NCBI GenBank assembly: GCA_963744915.1 | Contig: CAVUUY010000014.1 | Location: 62,001 to 126,000 of the forward strand | Source of the DNA: DATAFF01 sp963744915 | GTDB lineage: Bacteria; Pseudomonadota; Alphaproteobacteria; Rhizobiales; Aestuariivirgaceae | Direction: 5' to 3' | DNA: 64,000 bases | The notes under the pieces: generated by a model | The model's database searches: none | The model's input: the letters and a program-made list of their open reading frames with translations, nothing else | What the model was told of the DNA's origin: nothing | Made by a program: the position numbers and the translations under genes | Part shown: positions 17,218 to 26,861 of the stretch, one piece after another | How the letters are laid out: every line of letters begins with the position of its first letter | Numbering within the stretch: the first letter of the stretch is position 1

Positions 17218-17505
17218 TTACGGCTCATCGCGCTCCGGTTTGCGGTCTGCAGCCGATTGGCCGTTCTTGCTCCCGGTTTCCGTCTGATCGGGCGGCTCGT
17301 CATAGCCGCGGCGGCTGCTGAGAAAGAGCAACGACATCAGGCCGATGCCAAGGATCAAGGTGATGACGATGCCGGCGATCATGGCGCCCCAGCCGCCGGC
17401 GCTCATGGGCGCATCGATCGCCATCGACATGGTGATCGACCACCACAGCGCGGCACCGGCAATCACGGCCGAGCCGATGAGCAGCAGAATGGTGGCGGGT
17501 TTCAT
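17218..17505 (-). CDS. Small two-helix membrane protein
   Basis: 95 residues. Two hydrophobic segments (ATILLLIGSAVIAGAALWW near the N terminus and a second, AMIAGIVITLILGIGLMSLL) and a charged, hydrophilic C-terminal tail ending RKPERDEP. Divergent from the copper ATPase gene 85 bp away. Function unknown; could be co-regulated with metal efflux, but there is no direct sign of that. Confidence 0.65.
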   Translation of the reverse strand: MKPATILLLIGSAVIAGAALWWSITMSMAIDAPMSAGGWGAMIAGIVITLILGIGLMSLLFLSSRRGYDEPPDQTETGSKNGQSAADRKPERDEP

Positions 17506-17590
17506 TCCAAGCTGTTTCCCGCGGCAACGATCTTGACCGTGGAGCAGCTATAGGGACACCACATGAGGTGGTCCGGTAAAGGAGAATCGC

Positions 17591-19937
17591 GTGAGCCATC
17601 ATGAGACCGTCCATGCCCATGGCGAGGCCGCTGCCGGATCGGATGCGGCGCGCGATCCCGTCTGTGGCATGACAGTCGATCCCCGGTCGGCCAGGCATGT
17701 GGCCGAGCATGGCGGGGAGCGCTTCCATTTCTGCTGCGCCGGCTGCCGCAGCAAGTTCCTGGCCGATCCCGAGCGCTATCTGGGCGGCAGCACAGCCAAG
17801 GCGGCAGCGCCGGCCGGGCCGCAGGATGCGGTCTATACCTGCCCGATGCATCCCGAGATCCGCCAGATCGGCCCCGGCAGCTGTCCGATCTGCGGCATGG
17901 CGCTCGAGCCCGTGATCGCGCCGGTGGGTGGAGCGCCCGATCCGGAGCGGCGCGACATGACCCGCCGCTTCTGGATCGGGCTCGCCCTGACGCTGCCGGT
18001 TGTGTTCCTGGCGATGGGCGGGCACTACCTGGGCCTCGATCACCGGCTGGGCCGCCAGACGGGGAACCTGCTGCAGCTCGCCCTGGCCACGCCGGTGGTG
18101 GTGTGGGCCGGCTGGCCGTTCTTCCAACGCGGCTGGCAATCGCTCGTCACCCGCAATCTCAACATGTTCACGCTGATCGCCATGGGGACCGGCGTCGCCT
18201 TCGCCTACAGCGTCGTCGCGACCATTGCGCCCGGCATCTTCCCGGCCGGCTTTCGGGGACCGGACGGCGCGGTCGCGGTCTATTTCGAGGCGGCAGCGGT
18301 GATCACGGTGCTCGTTCTCCTCGGCCAGGTGCTGGAGCTCGGTGCTCGCGAGCGGACATCCGGGGCGATCCGCGCCCTCATGGATCTCACGCCGCGGGCG
18401 GCGCGCCGCATCGCCGCGGATGGGCGGGAGGAGGATGTCGACATCGCCGCCATCGCGGCCGGCGACCGGCTGAGGGTGCGGCCCGGCGAGAAGGTCGCCG
18501 TCGACGGGGTAATCGAGGAGGGTCATTCCTTCATCGAGGAGGCGATGGTCACTGGTGAACCGATGCCGGTGGAAAAGGGGCCCGGGGCCAGAGTGATCGG
18601 CGGCACGCTCAACGGGACCGGCAGCTTCATCATGCGGGCCGAGAAGGTCGGACGCGACACGCTGCTGGCGCAGATCGTGCAGATGGTCGCGCAAGCACAG
18701 CGCAGCCGCGCCCCGATCCAGCGGCTGGCCGACCGGATCTCAGGCTGGTTCGTGCCGCTGGTCATCGCCGTTGCCCTGGTTGCCTTTGCCGCCTGGGCGC
18801 TGATCGGGCCGCAACCGCGCCTTGCCTATGCGCTGGTCGTGGCGGTGACGGTGCTGATCATTGCCTGCCCGTGCGCGCTGGGCCTCGCGACGCCGATGTC
18901 GATCATGGTCGGCATCGGACGGGGCGCCGAGGCCGGGGTGCTGATCAGGAATGCCGAGGCGCTGGAGCGGCTCGAAAAGGTCGATACGCTGGTCGTCGAC
19001 AAGACCGGCACGCTGACGGTCGGCCGGCCGCAGGTCACCGCCATCCGAGCAGTTCCGGGGCAGGCCGAGGATATGATTCTTCAGGCTGGCGGCGAGCCTC
19101 GAGCAGGCAAGCGAGCATCCAATCGCGGCTGCGGTGGTCGCGGCTGCCCGCAAGCGTGGACTGGATCTCGGAAAGGCGAGCGACTTCAAGGCTTTGATCG
19201 GCAGAGGGGTCAGCGGCACCGTCGCCGGCCATGCGGTGGCGCTCGGCAGCGCGGGTTTTCTCGCCGAGCTCGGGGTCGATGCGCGCCCGCTGATCGAGGA
19301 TGGGAGCCGCCTGCGCGACGAAGGCGCGACGGTCATTCTCGCCGCGATCGACGGGCGGCTTGCCGGCATCATCGCCGTGTCGGATCCGGTGCGGCCGACG
19401 ACACCGGCGGCGCTCGCGGCGCTGGCTGCGGATGGGGTGGCGATCATCATGCTGAGCGGCGACAATTCCGCCACGGCGCAGGCGGTCGGTCGCCAGCTCG
19501 GGATCGACCGGGTGGTGGCCGAGGTGCTGCCGGCCGACAAGGCGGCCGAGATTGCGCGGCTCAGGCAGGAGGGCAGGGTGGTGGCGATGGCCGGCGACGG
19601 CGTCAACGACGCGCCGGCGCTGGCGGCTGCCGATGTCGGGATCGCAATGGGCTCGGGCACCGATGTGGCGATCGCCAGCGCCGGGGTCACCCTGCTGCGG
19701 GGCGGTCTCGACGGTATCGTCAAGGCGCGCCGCCTGTCACAGGCGACCATGAGCAATGTGCGCCAGAACCTCTTCTTCGCCTTCGCCTACAACAGCGCCG
19801 GGGTGCCGATCGCGGCCGGGGCGCTCTATCCGGCATTCGGCTGGCTGGTGTCGCCCGAGTTCGCCGCCGCGGCGATGGCGCTGAGCTCGGCCAGCGTGGT
19901 GGTCAATGCGCTCAGGCTGCGGCGCGTGCAGCTGTGA
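17591..19937 (+). CDS. copA: Copper-type P1B ATPase with YHS and heavy-metal-binding domains (one frameshift)
   Basis: About 782 residues once one extra base near 19075-19088 is removed. Order of domains: His-rich N terminus, YHS domain (DPVCGMTVDP, residue ~20), metal-binding YTCPMHPEI...CPICGM (residue ~80), membrane domain with the ion-site CPC in IIACPCALGLATP (~425), phosphorylation site DKTGTLT (~470) and GDGVNDAPAL. It should pump Cu(I) out of the cytoplasm. GTG at 17591 follows AAAGGAG. The reading frame changes between MIL and AASLEQASEHPIAAAVV; ATTC as an ATT/ATC ambiguity restores it. A divergent small membrane gene lies upstream. Confidence 0.9.
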
Positions 19938-20169
19938 CCGGCTGGCGCCGGTACCGGACAGATCGCCCCGGCTGATCCGCCTCGGCACCGGCGCTGCCCC
20001 CCGGCAGCTTGAGAATTCAACGTCGGTCCGACTGTTTCGCACCTTCGCCGACATGGCGGCGGCGCGCTATCGGAGTCGCGAACGGAATGTCGGAGATACG
20101 AAGGCCGGATGCGTTTCATCCATCGCTGGACTTCTCTTGGAGCCGCGCAAGGATTACAGTCGCTTATCT

Positions 20170-21138
20170 ATGGCGCCCTGGCCCGACATTCTCGACACGC
20201 GCGATCCCGACGTCGCGTTCCGGTATCTGACCGCGTGCTACGTCGGTGTCGACAATTATGATGTCGTCGGCAAAGCGAGCGAGTTCCGGCTCAACCGGTA
20301 CAAGATGGAGCTCGGCCGCTTGGTCATCGTGCGCGGGAAGCTGCGCACCGGCTATCGCCTGCGGGCGCTGCCGGGAAGCCATCTCGTCGCGATGATCCCG
20401 GAAAGCGGCGGTTTTGCCATGAAGGCGGGCCGCAAGCTGACCGAGAGCGGCAGCCAGAGGAACGGCATCGTGTCGCCGCGCGACCGGTTCTCGGTCGCGT
20501 ATCATGGCGCAAGCGGCTACACCCTGCTCGTCTCGCATGATCATGTGGTGCGGCGCCTCGAAGAGCGCGAGGCGCGTCGAACCTTGGCGCAGGTCAATGG
20601 CAGCGCGCCCATCACCCTCGATCTGTCGTCGCCGGTCGGCAGAAGGTTCCGGTCGACGCTCAATTTCGTCTGGGCGCAGCTCGCCGATGCCGGAGCAGCG
20701 AAGCCACCACCGCTTCTCGCGGCGGCGCTGGAAGAGATTTTGCTCAATGGCTTCATGATCTTGCTGTCGCCGAGCGGGCAGGATGAAGCCGATCAGGAGA
20801 TGAGCAGTCCGGGTCGCCGGGTCGTTCTCGAAGCCTGCGAGATCATCCGCGCGCGGATCGACGAGCCGGTCCGGATCGCCGAGATTGCCGGTGCGCTCGG
20901 CATCAGCGCCCGGCACCTCCAGGGCGGGTTCCGGCGCCATATCGGCAAGAGCCCGCAAGAGTTCCTCACCGAATGCCGGCTCGATTTGGCGCGGCGCATT
21001 CTGCTGAACCGGGCGCCCAGCCGCAGCGTCACGGGGACGGCGTTGGAATGCGGTTTTTCAAATCTTGGCGAGTTTGCCGGAAAATACCGCGAGCGATTTG
21101 GTGAGAAACCCTCGGAAACCCTGAGAAGGGCCCGCTGA
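20170..21138 (+). CDS. AraC-family transcriptional regulator
   Basis: About 322 residues. The C-terminal ~100 residues form the double helix-turn-helix of AraC proteins (RIAEIAGALGISARHLQGGF, then ALECGFSNLGEFAGKYRERF). The N-terminal part resembles the AraC-type effector domain with a cupin-like arrangement. The frame is open upstream to 19906, overlapping the ATPase end, and an ATG also exists at 20053; none has a convincing ribosome site, so the start is uncertain. Target genes are unknown. It might respond to a metal-free organic inducer, as usual for the family. Confidence 0.85.
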   Translation: MAPWPDILDTRDPDVAFRYLTACYVGVDNYDVVGKASEFRLNRYKMELGRLVIVRGKLRTGYRLRALPGSHLVAMIPESGGFAMKAGRKLTESGSQRNGIVSPRDRFSVAYHGASGYTLLVSHDHVVRRLEEREARRTLAQVNGSAPITLDLSSPVGRRFRSTLNFVWAQLADAGAAKPPPLLAAALEEILLNGFMILLSPSGQDEADQEMSSPGRRVVLEACEIIRARIDEPVRIAEIAGALGISARHLQGGFRRHIGKSPQEFLTECRLDLARRILLNRAPSRSVTGTALECGFSNLGEFAGKYRERFGEKPSETLRRAR

Positions 21139-21411
21139 CGGGCGGGCGGCGAGAGCCAGCGGCGGCGATCGGTTCCGGGTGGATCGCCCCCCGGCGATGA
21201 TCCTGACCCGTAACCGACCCGCCCCCGGCTGACGCAAGTACCCAGGCCAACACCCCCCGGCTGCCCGGAAACCTTGCCGCTACCTTCGCCGCTTCGAACC
21301 TTGCCGATCGTCGCGGCGTGGTGGCACTGTGGACATGAGCAAGCGCCGTCGCTATCGGAATTGCGAAGCGCGTATCGGGATTCGGAACCGGGCGAGAAAT
21401 TTTTTGCAGGC

Positions 21412-21831
21412 TCACCAGGTGCCGACGTTCGGCATGCTCTTCCACGGCTCCGCCGGCGGCAAGGCGCCGCCCTTGTTGAGCAGCTCGACCGAGATGCCGT
21501 CGGGCGATTTGACGAAGGCCATGCGTCCATCGCGCGGCGGCCGGTTGATGGTCACGCCCTGCTCCATCAACCTGGCGCAGAAGTCATAGATGTTGTCGAC
21601 CTCGAAGGCGAGGTGGCCGAAGTTGCGGCCGCCGCCATAGGCTTCGGCATCCCAATTGTAGGTGAGTTCGATCGGCGCGTCCGGGGTCTCCGGGGCGATG
21701 ACGAAGACGAGCGTGTAGCGGCCTTGCCGATTCTCATGGCGACGGACTTCCCTCAGACCCAATTTGGTGCAATAGAAGTCAAGCGAGCGCTCGATGTCGC
21801 TGACACGCACCATGGTGTGTAGATACCTCAT
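21412..21831 (-). CDS. gloA: GloA-like lactoylglutathione lyase / VOC protein
   Basis: 139 residues. Starts MRYLHTMVRVSDIERSLDFY, the hallmark of glyoxalase I, and includes TLVFVIAPE, LTYNWDAEAYG and the C-terminal metal-ligand Glu region SPDGISVELL. Likely isomerises the hemithioacetal of methylglyoxal and glutathione. ATG at 21831 is preferred over 21852 because GAAGGGAG sits at proper distance before it. Nothing downstream on this strand, so probably a single-gene unit. Confidence 0.88.
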   Translation of the reverse strand: MRYLHTMVRVSDIERSLDFYCTKLGLREVRRHENRQGRYTLVFVIAPETPDAPIELTYNWDAEAYGGGRNFGHLAFEVDNIYDFCARLMEQGVTINRPPRDGRMAFVKSPDGISVELLNKGGALPPAEPWKSMPNVGTW

Positions 21832-22166
21832 CCTTGCGACTCCCTTCGACATTCAAGAGAGATGATATGCAGGTGATTCGCCCTCATCAATGGCGGGACA
21901 AATGTGATTTCAAGCTTGCGCAACCGTGATGTGAATGACGCATATGTGACGTCGTGAGTGAGTTTCTTCAGACCTATGAATGGCTTGCTGGAAATCCCGG
22001 TTCTCCGCCACGTTGCCCTCGTGCAACGCGATACGTTTTCCACATGCGTCAGAGGGCTCGGGCCTGTACAAGGACAGGGTGATTTATCAAACTCACTTAG
22101 GGCGATAGCGGGCTCGGGCACCGAAAAGACTGATGAACGAGGCTCGGGGACAGGTCAGGTGCGGGT
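21832..22166. other. Intergenic region without a recognisable gene
   Basis: About 335 bp between the divergent gloA-like and cold-shock genes. Open frames are short and lack ribosome sites. It should contain both promoters and a 5' leader for the cold-shock gene. AT content rises at 21900-21970, which fits promoter DNA, but no clear box pair was identified. Confidence 0.4.
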
Positions 22167-22748
22167 ATGTCGAGCAGTGGCTCCCTGAAGGTGGCGAATG
22201 AAGCGACGTTGGCGGGTCTGGAGACCACCAATGTGCGCATTCTCAGAATCTCCGGCTTCGTCAAATGGTTCGACGTCGGAAGAGGCTACGGATTCGTCAT
22301 TCCGGACAATGGCCTGCCGGATGTGCTGCTGCATCTGAGCTGTCTGAAACGCGATGGTTTTGCCGCCCCGCTCGAGGGCACGCGGGTCGTCTGCGATGCG
22401 GTCGAGCGCCAGAAGGGCTATCAGTGCCTCAGGGTCTATGAGGTCGACACCTCGACGGCGATCCATCCGGTGGAACGACCGGTCCGAACGCATCAGACGG
22501 TCGTGCCGACGACCGGCTGGGTTAGCGTCAAGGTAAAGTGGTTCAACCGGGCACGCGGCTTCGGGTTCCTCACCGAAGGCGAGGGTCATCCCGATATTTT
22601 CGTTCATATGGAGACACTTCGCAAAACCGCGATCGTGGAACTCCTGCCCGAGCAATGGGTTTATGCCCGGTTCGGCCCGGGCGGCAAGGGGCTGATGGCC
22701 GCCGAGGTGAGGCTGTCGCTCGATGATCACCTGCCGAAGACCAATTGA
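22167..22748 (+). CDS. Protein with two cold-shock domains
   Basis: 193 residues. First domain ~30-95: SGFVKWFDVGRGYGFV with RNP1-like GYGFV and RNP2-like DVLLHLS. Second domain ~118-185: KVKWFNRARGFGFLT and DIFVHMETL. Linker between is Pro/Thr/Val-rich. Twin-domain cold-shock proteins of this size are typical of Hyphomicrobiales and bind single-stranded nucleic acids. The gene overlaps the start of the DUF192 gene by 26 bp, an arrangement common in this order, so the two are probably co-transcribed. Confidence 0.92.
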   Translation: MSSSGSLKVANEATLAGLETTNVRILRISGFVKWFDVGRGYGFVIPDNGLPDVLLHLSCLKRDGFAAPLEGTRVVCDAVERQKGYQCLRVYEVDTSTAIHPVERPVRTHQTVVPTTGWVSVKVKWFNRARGFGFLTEGEGHPDIFVHMETLRKTAIVELLPEQWVYARFGPGGKGLMAAEVRLSLDDHLPKTN

Positions 22749-23199
22749 GGTTTTCCTCCTCGTTCTGACGGTGGTGGCGGCGCTGGCCGGAGCCCCCGCC
22801 GGCGCGGCGGCGGCGGAGCTCAAGGTCGAGGCCATGGTGATCGAGACCGCTTCCGGACCGCATTCCTTCCAGACCGAGATCGCAGATACCGACCCGACGC
22901 GGGCCCGCGGCCTGATGTTCCGGCGTCACATGGCGGGCGATCATGCGATGCTGTTCGTGTGGGATGCGCCGATCGAGGCGGCGATGTGGATGAAGAACAC
23001 CTATATCCCGCTCGACATGCTGTTCGTGGCCGGCGACGGCCGCGTGGTGTATATTGCGGCCAACACCAAGCCGGAGTCGCTCGACGTGATCACTGCCGGG
23101 CGGCCGGTCAAGGCGGTGATCGAGCTTGCCGGGGGCGTGGCGGCGCGGCTTGGCATCAAGCCGGGCGACCGGGTGCGCCATCCTCGGTTCAAGGGCTGA
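22723..23199 (+). CDS. DUF192 family exported protein
   Basis: 158 residues. N-terminal signal segment (FLLVLTVVAALAGAPAGAAAA) and a DUF192 domain: RGLMFRRHMAGDHAMLFVW near residue 62, then MWMKNTYIPLDMLFV and the C-terminal LAGGVAARLGIKPGDRV. Function of the family is not established. Starts inside the 3' end of the cold-shock gene in another frame, indicating an operon. Confidence 0.9.
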   Translation: MITCRRPIEVFLLVLTVVAALAGAPAGAAAAELKVEAMVIETASGPHSFQTEIADTDPTRARGLMFRRHMAGDHAMLFVWDAPIEAAMWMKNTYIPLDMLFVAGDGRVVYIAANTKPESLDVITAGRPVKAVIELAGGVAARLGIKPGDRVRHPRFKG

Positions 23200-23269
23200 T
23201 GCAGCCTGGGCTTGCAGAAAGGGACCAAAAACGGATATTCACCAGCTCGGTGCGAGCGTTTTCGCATCG

Positions 23270-23346
23270 CGGGGCGTAGCGCAGTCTGGTAGCGCATCTG
23301 CTTTGGGAGCAGAGGGTCGCTGGTTCGAATCCGGCCGCCCCGACCA
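23270..23346 (+). tRNA. tRNA-Pro (anticodon TGG)
   Basis: 77 nt with encoded CCA. Acceptor CGGGGCG pairs with CGCCCCG; the anticodon stem TCTGC/GCAGA closes the loop TTTGGGA (anticodon TGG); the T-loop is TTCGAAT. All four arms fold without mismatch by eye. Confidence 0.97.
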
Positions 23347-23372
23347 TTCTGTTGCAACCGATCGGAGCGGTG

Positions 23373-23710
23373 ATGACGGCCCGGGCGACGGATCTACAGA
23401 CCAGCGCGAACCGCCATGCAGTCCGGCAAGGGCAATGCCCGCGCCTGGGTGCTGGATTACGAGCCAGCCGAGCGGCGCGACCACCGATCCGCTGATGGGC
23501 TGGACCTCCTCCGGCGACATGAAGCAGCAGGTCAGCCTCAGCTTCGACACCAAGGAGGAGGCCGTCGCCTATGCCGAGCGCAACGGCATAGCCTACCGGC
23601 TGTCCGAGCCGCCGCCCGACCGGTTGCGGAAGAAGTCCTATTCGGACAATTTCAAATGGGGCCGGACCGACAACTGGACCCATTCCGCCACGCCGCCACA
23701 GGCCCCGTAG
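23373..23710 (+). CDS. ETC complex I subunit (NDUFS4-like), frameshifted twice
   Basis: The intended protein (~110 residues) is assembled from three frames: MTAR..IYRPARTAMQSGKGN, AWVLDYEPAE, then DPLMGWTSSGDMKQQV, DTKEEAVAYAERNGI and YSDNFKWGRTDNWTH. These are the conserved blocks of the alphaproteobacterial accessory subunit of NADH dehydrogenase. One-base excesses lie near 23384-23392 and 23470-23480 and can be read as GCG/GCA and CGG/CGC ambiguities. ATG at 23373 follows GGAG. Its last ten bases overlap the tRNA-Arg gene on the same strand; the frame after NWTH may be spurious. Confidence 0.8.
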
Positions 23711-23777
23711 CTCAGCTGGATAGAGCAGCAGCCTTCTAAGCTGTTGGTCGGAGGTTCGAGTCCTCCCGGGGTCGCCA
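23701..23777 (+). tRNA. tRNA-Arg (anticodon TCT)
   Basis: 77 nt with encoded CCA. Acceptor GGCCCCG pairs with CGGGGTC (one G-U), anticodon loop CTTCTAA with anticodon TCT, T-loop TTCGAGT. Overlaps the end of the ETC subunit reading frame by ten bases. Confidence 0.95.
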
Positions 23778-23892
23778 ATGAAGTCAAAGGGTTACGCGAA
23801 TGCTGCCCGGCGCTGCATAAGGCCACGATCCGGCGGAACGTCTCCGCCCCTCCCCGGTGGAGGAGAGGGGCGGAAATGGAGAGCAGACGCGT

Positions 23893-24297
23893 TCAGAACC
23901 GGACGACGGCGTAGCGGCCGCCATAGGGCTGGTAGTAGATGCCGCCGCAGCGCCACACGACATAGCCGTAACGGTTGACGCGGGCGCAGCCGCCGGGCAG
24001 GGCGCCGATATAGGCGCCGGTGCGGACGACGCGCCGGGCGGCGACGCCGCCCGGATAGACCCCGCGGCCGCGGACGACGGTTTTCTTGTAGACGCCGCCG
24101 CGCGGACCCCTGACGACGGTTCGCTTGTAGGTGCCGCCGGGCCGCCGCGCGACGGTTCGGCTGTAACGCGCCGCCTCGGCGCTCTGGACAACGCTGCCCT
24201 GCTGCATGATCCGGCCGACATTGGCGTCGACGAGATAGCCGGCAGCGAAGGCGAAGCACGCCAGGCCGATGCGCAATAACGATAGACGGGACATCAT
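23893..24297 (-). CDS. Small exported or membrane-anchored basic protein
   Basis: 134 residues. N-terminal hydrophobic segment (LSLLRIGLACFAFAAGYLVDA) then a basic, Gly/Arg/Val-rich region with the partly repeated unit RTVARRPGGTYKRTVVRGPR / GVYKKTVVRGRG, and two cysteines (GGCARVNRYGYVVWRCGGI) that could form a disulphide. ATGATG at 24297 follows AGAGGAG. No family recognised. Probably periplasmic. Confidence 0.65.
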   Translation of the reverse strand: MMSRLSLLRIGLACFAFAAGYLVDANVGRIMQQGSVVQSAEAARYSRTVARRPGGTYKRTVVRGPRGGVYKKTVVRGRGVYPGGVAARRVVRTGAYIGALPGGCARVNRYGYVVWRCGGIYYQPYGGRYAVVRF

Positions 24298-24509
24298 GAA
24301 CTCCTCTGATCTCTTCTGACTCTGACCGATCCCGGAAGATCGTAGGTAGCGGCAGGCAGGGCCGCAAGGCGAACCGGTAAAGCTCCTCAAGCCAACGTGC
24401 GAAGGCAGGAGCGGTTGCGCTTGCATTGCCGGGCGCCGGTTTCTTGTGCATCATCGGTGCTCGGCAAAGGACGCGAAAACAGCGTCGAGAAACTGGGAGG
24501 ACGATTTCG

Positions 24510-25606
24510 ATGAGGAGAATTATCGCCTCGATTGGCGCATCGGCAGTGGCGGCATTGACGGTCGCCGCGGTGTACGCCCAGGGGTCCGGCACCGTCACCA
24601 AGGCGGTCGGCGGCTACAGCTTCGAGGATGCCGCCAAGGAAGCGGCCGGCACCAAGAATTTCCATTCGGCCGACGGCCATCTGACCTTCGCCATCGTCAC
24701 CCATACGGCCGGCAACGGCTTCTTCGACCCGGTCTATGTCGGCGCGACGGTCGCCGGCAACATGATCGGCGCCAAGATCCTGCTGCTCGGCTCCGAATCG
24801 CCGACCGACGACCCGGCCGCGCGAGATCGAGATCCTCAACCAGATCATCCAGGATCCGACGATCGACGGCCTGATCATGACGACGCCGCAGGTCGGCGCC
24901 TATAACGACATCGTCAAGGCCGCCGAGAAGAACGGCATTCCGGTCGCCACGACCAACTCCTTCGACGGCGACGCATCCTCAACCGCAGCGCGCATCAGCC
25001 ACACCGGCCAGGACGCGTCGGCGGCGGCGATCGGCGGCGAGGCGCTGGCCAAGTGCCTGCTGGACAAGGGCATCGACAAGGGCTCGATCATGCTTCCCGA
25101 TCATCGACGGCGATGGGCAACATCGAGGTCAACAACCGCGTGACCGCGGCCTTCAACGCCATCGTCAAGACGCTGAAGGACGCCGGCAAGCTCGACGAAC
25201 TTCAAGGTCGATGCCGGTCCGGAGAATGTCGGCATCGACGCCAATGCGAACGATCCGGTCAACGGCATCGTGTCGCTGTTCGAATCGCGCGGCGACGTGG
25301 TCGGCGCCTTCGCCGCCAACAACGTCTTCACGCCCGGCGCTCGCCAAGGCCGTCGCCCAGACTGAGCAAGACCGGCAAGATCTGCGCCTACGGCTTCGAC
25401 CTCGGCCCGGCGCAGCAGGAGCGCATCGCAGACCGGCGACCTGACCGGCTCGCTCGGCCAGCAGCCGTTCCTGCAGGGCTTCTGGCCGGTGATGCAGCTC
25501 TACCTGCAGATCGACCGCGGCATCTCGGCGGCCAACCTCGACACGCGCGCCCAGCTCGTGACGAAGGACACGCGTCGGCAAGGTCGGCAAGCGCTTCGAG
25601 AACTGA
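24510..25606 (+). pseudogene. Sugar ABC transporter substrate-binding protein (CUT2), multiple frameshifts
   Basis: Pieces in successive frames spell one ~355-residue periplasmic binding protein: a signal peptide (MRRIIASIGASAVAALTVAA), HLTFAIVTHTAGNGFFDPVY, EIEILNQIIQDPTIDGL, MGNIEVNNRVTAAFNAIV, VDAGPENVGIDANANDPV, TGKICAYGFDLGPAQQERI and a C terminus VGKVGKRFEN. This is the ribose-binding-like family of CUT2 importers. Single-base excesses occur near 24825, 25093, 25120, 25197, 25333, 25364, 25429 and 25573. The sequence between them is undamaged, so I suspect consensus error. First gene of a four-gene operon. Confidence 0.8.
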
Positions 25607-25687
25607 GTCGCTCGAGCCGCTGAGCATCGTCGCGGGAGGGCGCGAGCCCTCCCGCGCCGTCGACGGCGAGCATCGGATCGGACCATC

Positions 25688-26861
25688 ATGACGCCATGCC
25701 GCGCCGCCATCGCTCGGCCGCGCCGCCGTCCGCAGCTCGTCGGCGGCTGGGAGGTCGGGCCTGCTGGTCCTTCATGGTCGCTGCTCTATCTCGGCGGCGC
25801 CTTCATCAATCCGGCCTTCTTCGGCTCGACCGACGCGCTTCACGCGCTGCTGCGCGACACCGTCCCGCTACGGCGTCATGGCGGTCGGCATGACCTTCGT
25901 CATCGTCAACAAGGATCTCGATCTGTCGGTCGGCTCGACCTACGGGCTCGTCGGCGTGGTCTTCTCGATCGCTGTTCGCGCCCACCTTTCTCGATCTCGG
26001 CATCGGTCCCGGCGGTGCTTGCTCTGCCTGCTGCTCGGGCCGGCGATCGGCCTCATCAACGGCGTGCTGGTGACCATCCTGAAGGTGCCGGCCTTCATCG
26101 CCACGCTGACGATGCTGTTCATCGGCCGCGGCATCGTGCTCGGCCTGACCGGCGGCAAGACGATCGCCTATCCGACCAAGGCGCGAGAATATCCGCTGGT
26201 TCTTCCACCTCGGCGAGACCAACGCCCTCGGCTTCAACAACCAGATCCTGATCTTCGCTCGTCGTCGCCGCGGTCGGCGCCGTGCGTGCTCGCCAAGACG
26301 CGCTGGGGCTACGAGACCTTCGCCACCGGCGGCAACGAGCAGGCGGCGATCTATGCCGGCATCCCGACGCAGCTGGGTGCGCATCCGCGCCTACCTCCTC
26401 TCGTCGCTCTGCGCGACGCTCGCCGGGCTGATGTCGGTCGCCCAGGACAAGGGCGTCACCCCGCAGTACGGCCTCAGCGGCCGAGCTGATCGTCATCGCC
26501 GCGGTGATCATCGGCGGCGCCTCGATCCTCGGCGGCCGCGGCCGGGTGATCGGCACCTGCCTCGGCGCGCTGCTCGTCGTGCTCATCGACAAGGTGCTGC
26601 GCGAGGGCTGGCCGATCACCCGCATCATCAAGATCGACGGCGATCGAGATGGCGGTGCAGGCCGATCTACCCAGCTGCCGGCCGGCGCGGTGCCGGCCTT
26701 CCTCGGGCTGCTGCTCCTCGTCGCGGTGCTGATCGAGCCCTACATCATCCGCGCGCAGGCTGGTCGGCGCGGCTTCTGGGCCTGGCTGCGCGGCAAGCCG
26801 CCGCCGCCGCCGCTGCGAGAGCGGCGGCGATCGCCATCGAGGGCGCGCAGACCAGGGCACG
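25688..26861 (+). pseudogene. Sugar ABC transporter permease 1 (CUT2), multiple frameshifts
   Basis: Frame pieces include YGVMAVGMTFVIVNKDLDLS, LINGVLVTILKVPAFIATLT, LAKTRWGYETFATGGNEQAA, RIRAYLLSSLCATLAGLMS and AAVIIGGASILGGRGRVIG, the order and content of an RbsC-type permease with about eight to ten membrane helices. A Lys/Pro-rich cytoplasmic tail (GKPPPPP) follows. One-base shifts lie near 25868, 25972, 26186, 26388, 26482 and 26645. Start and end are uncertain: I place the end at the start of the next permease. Confidence 0.72.
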
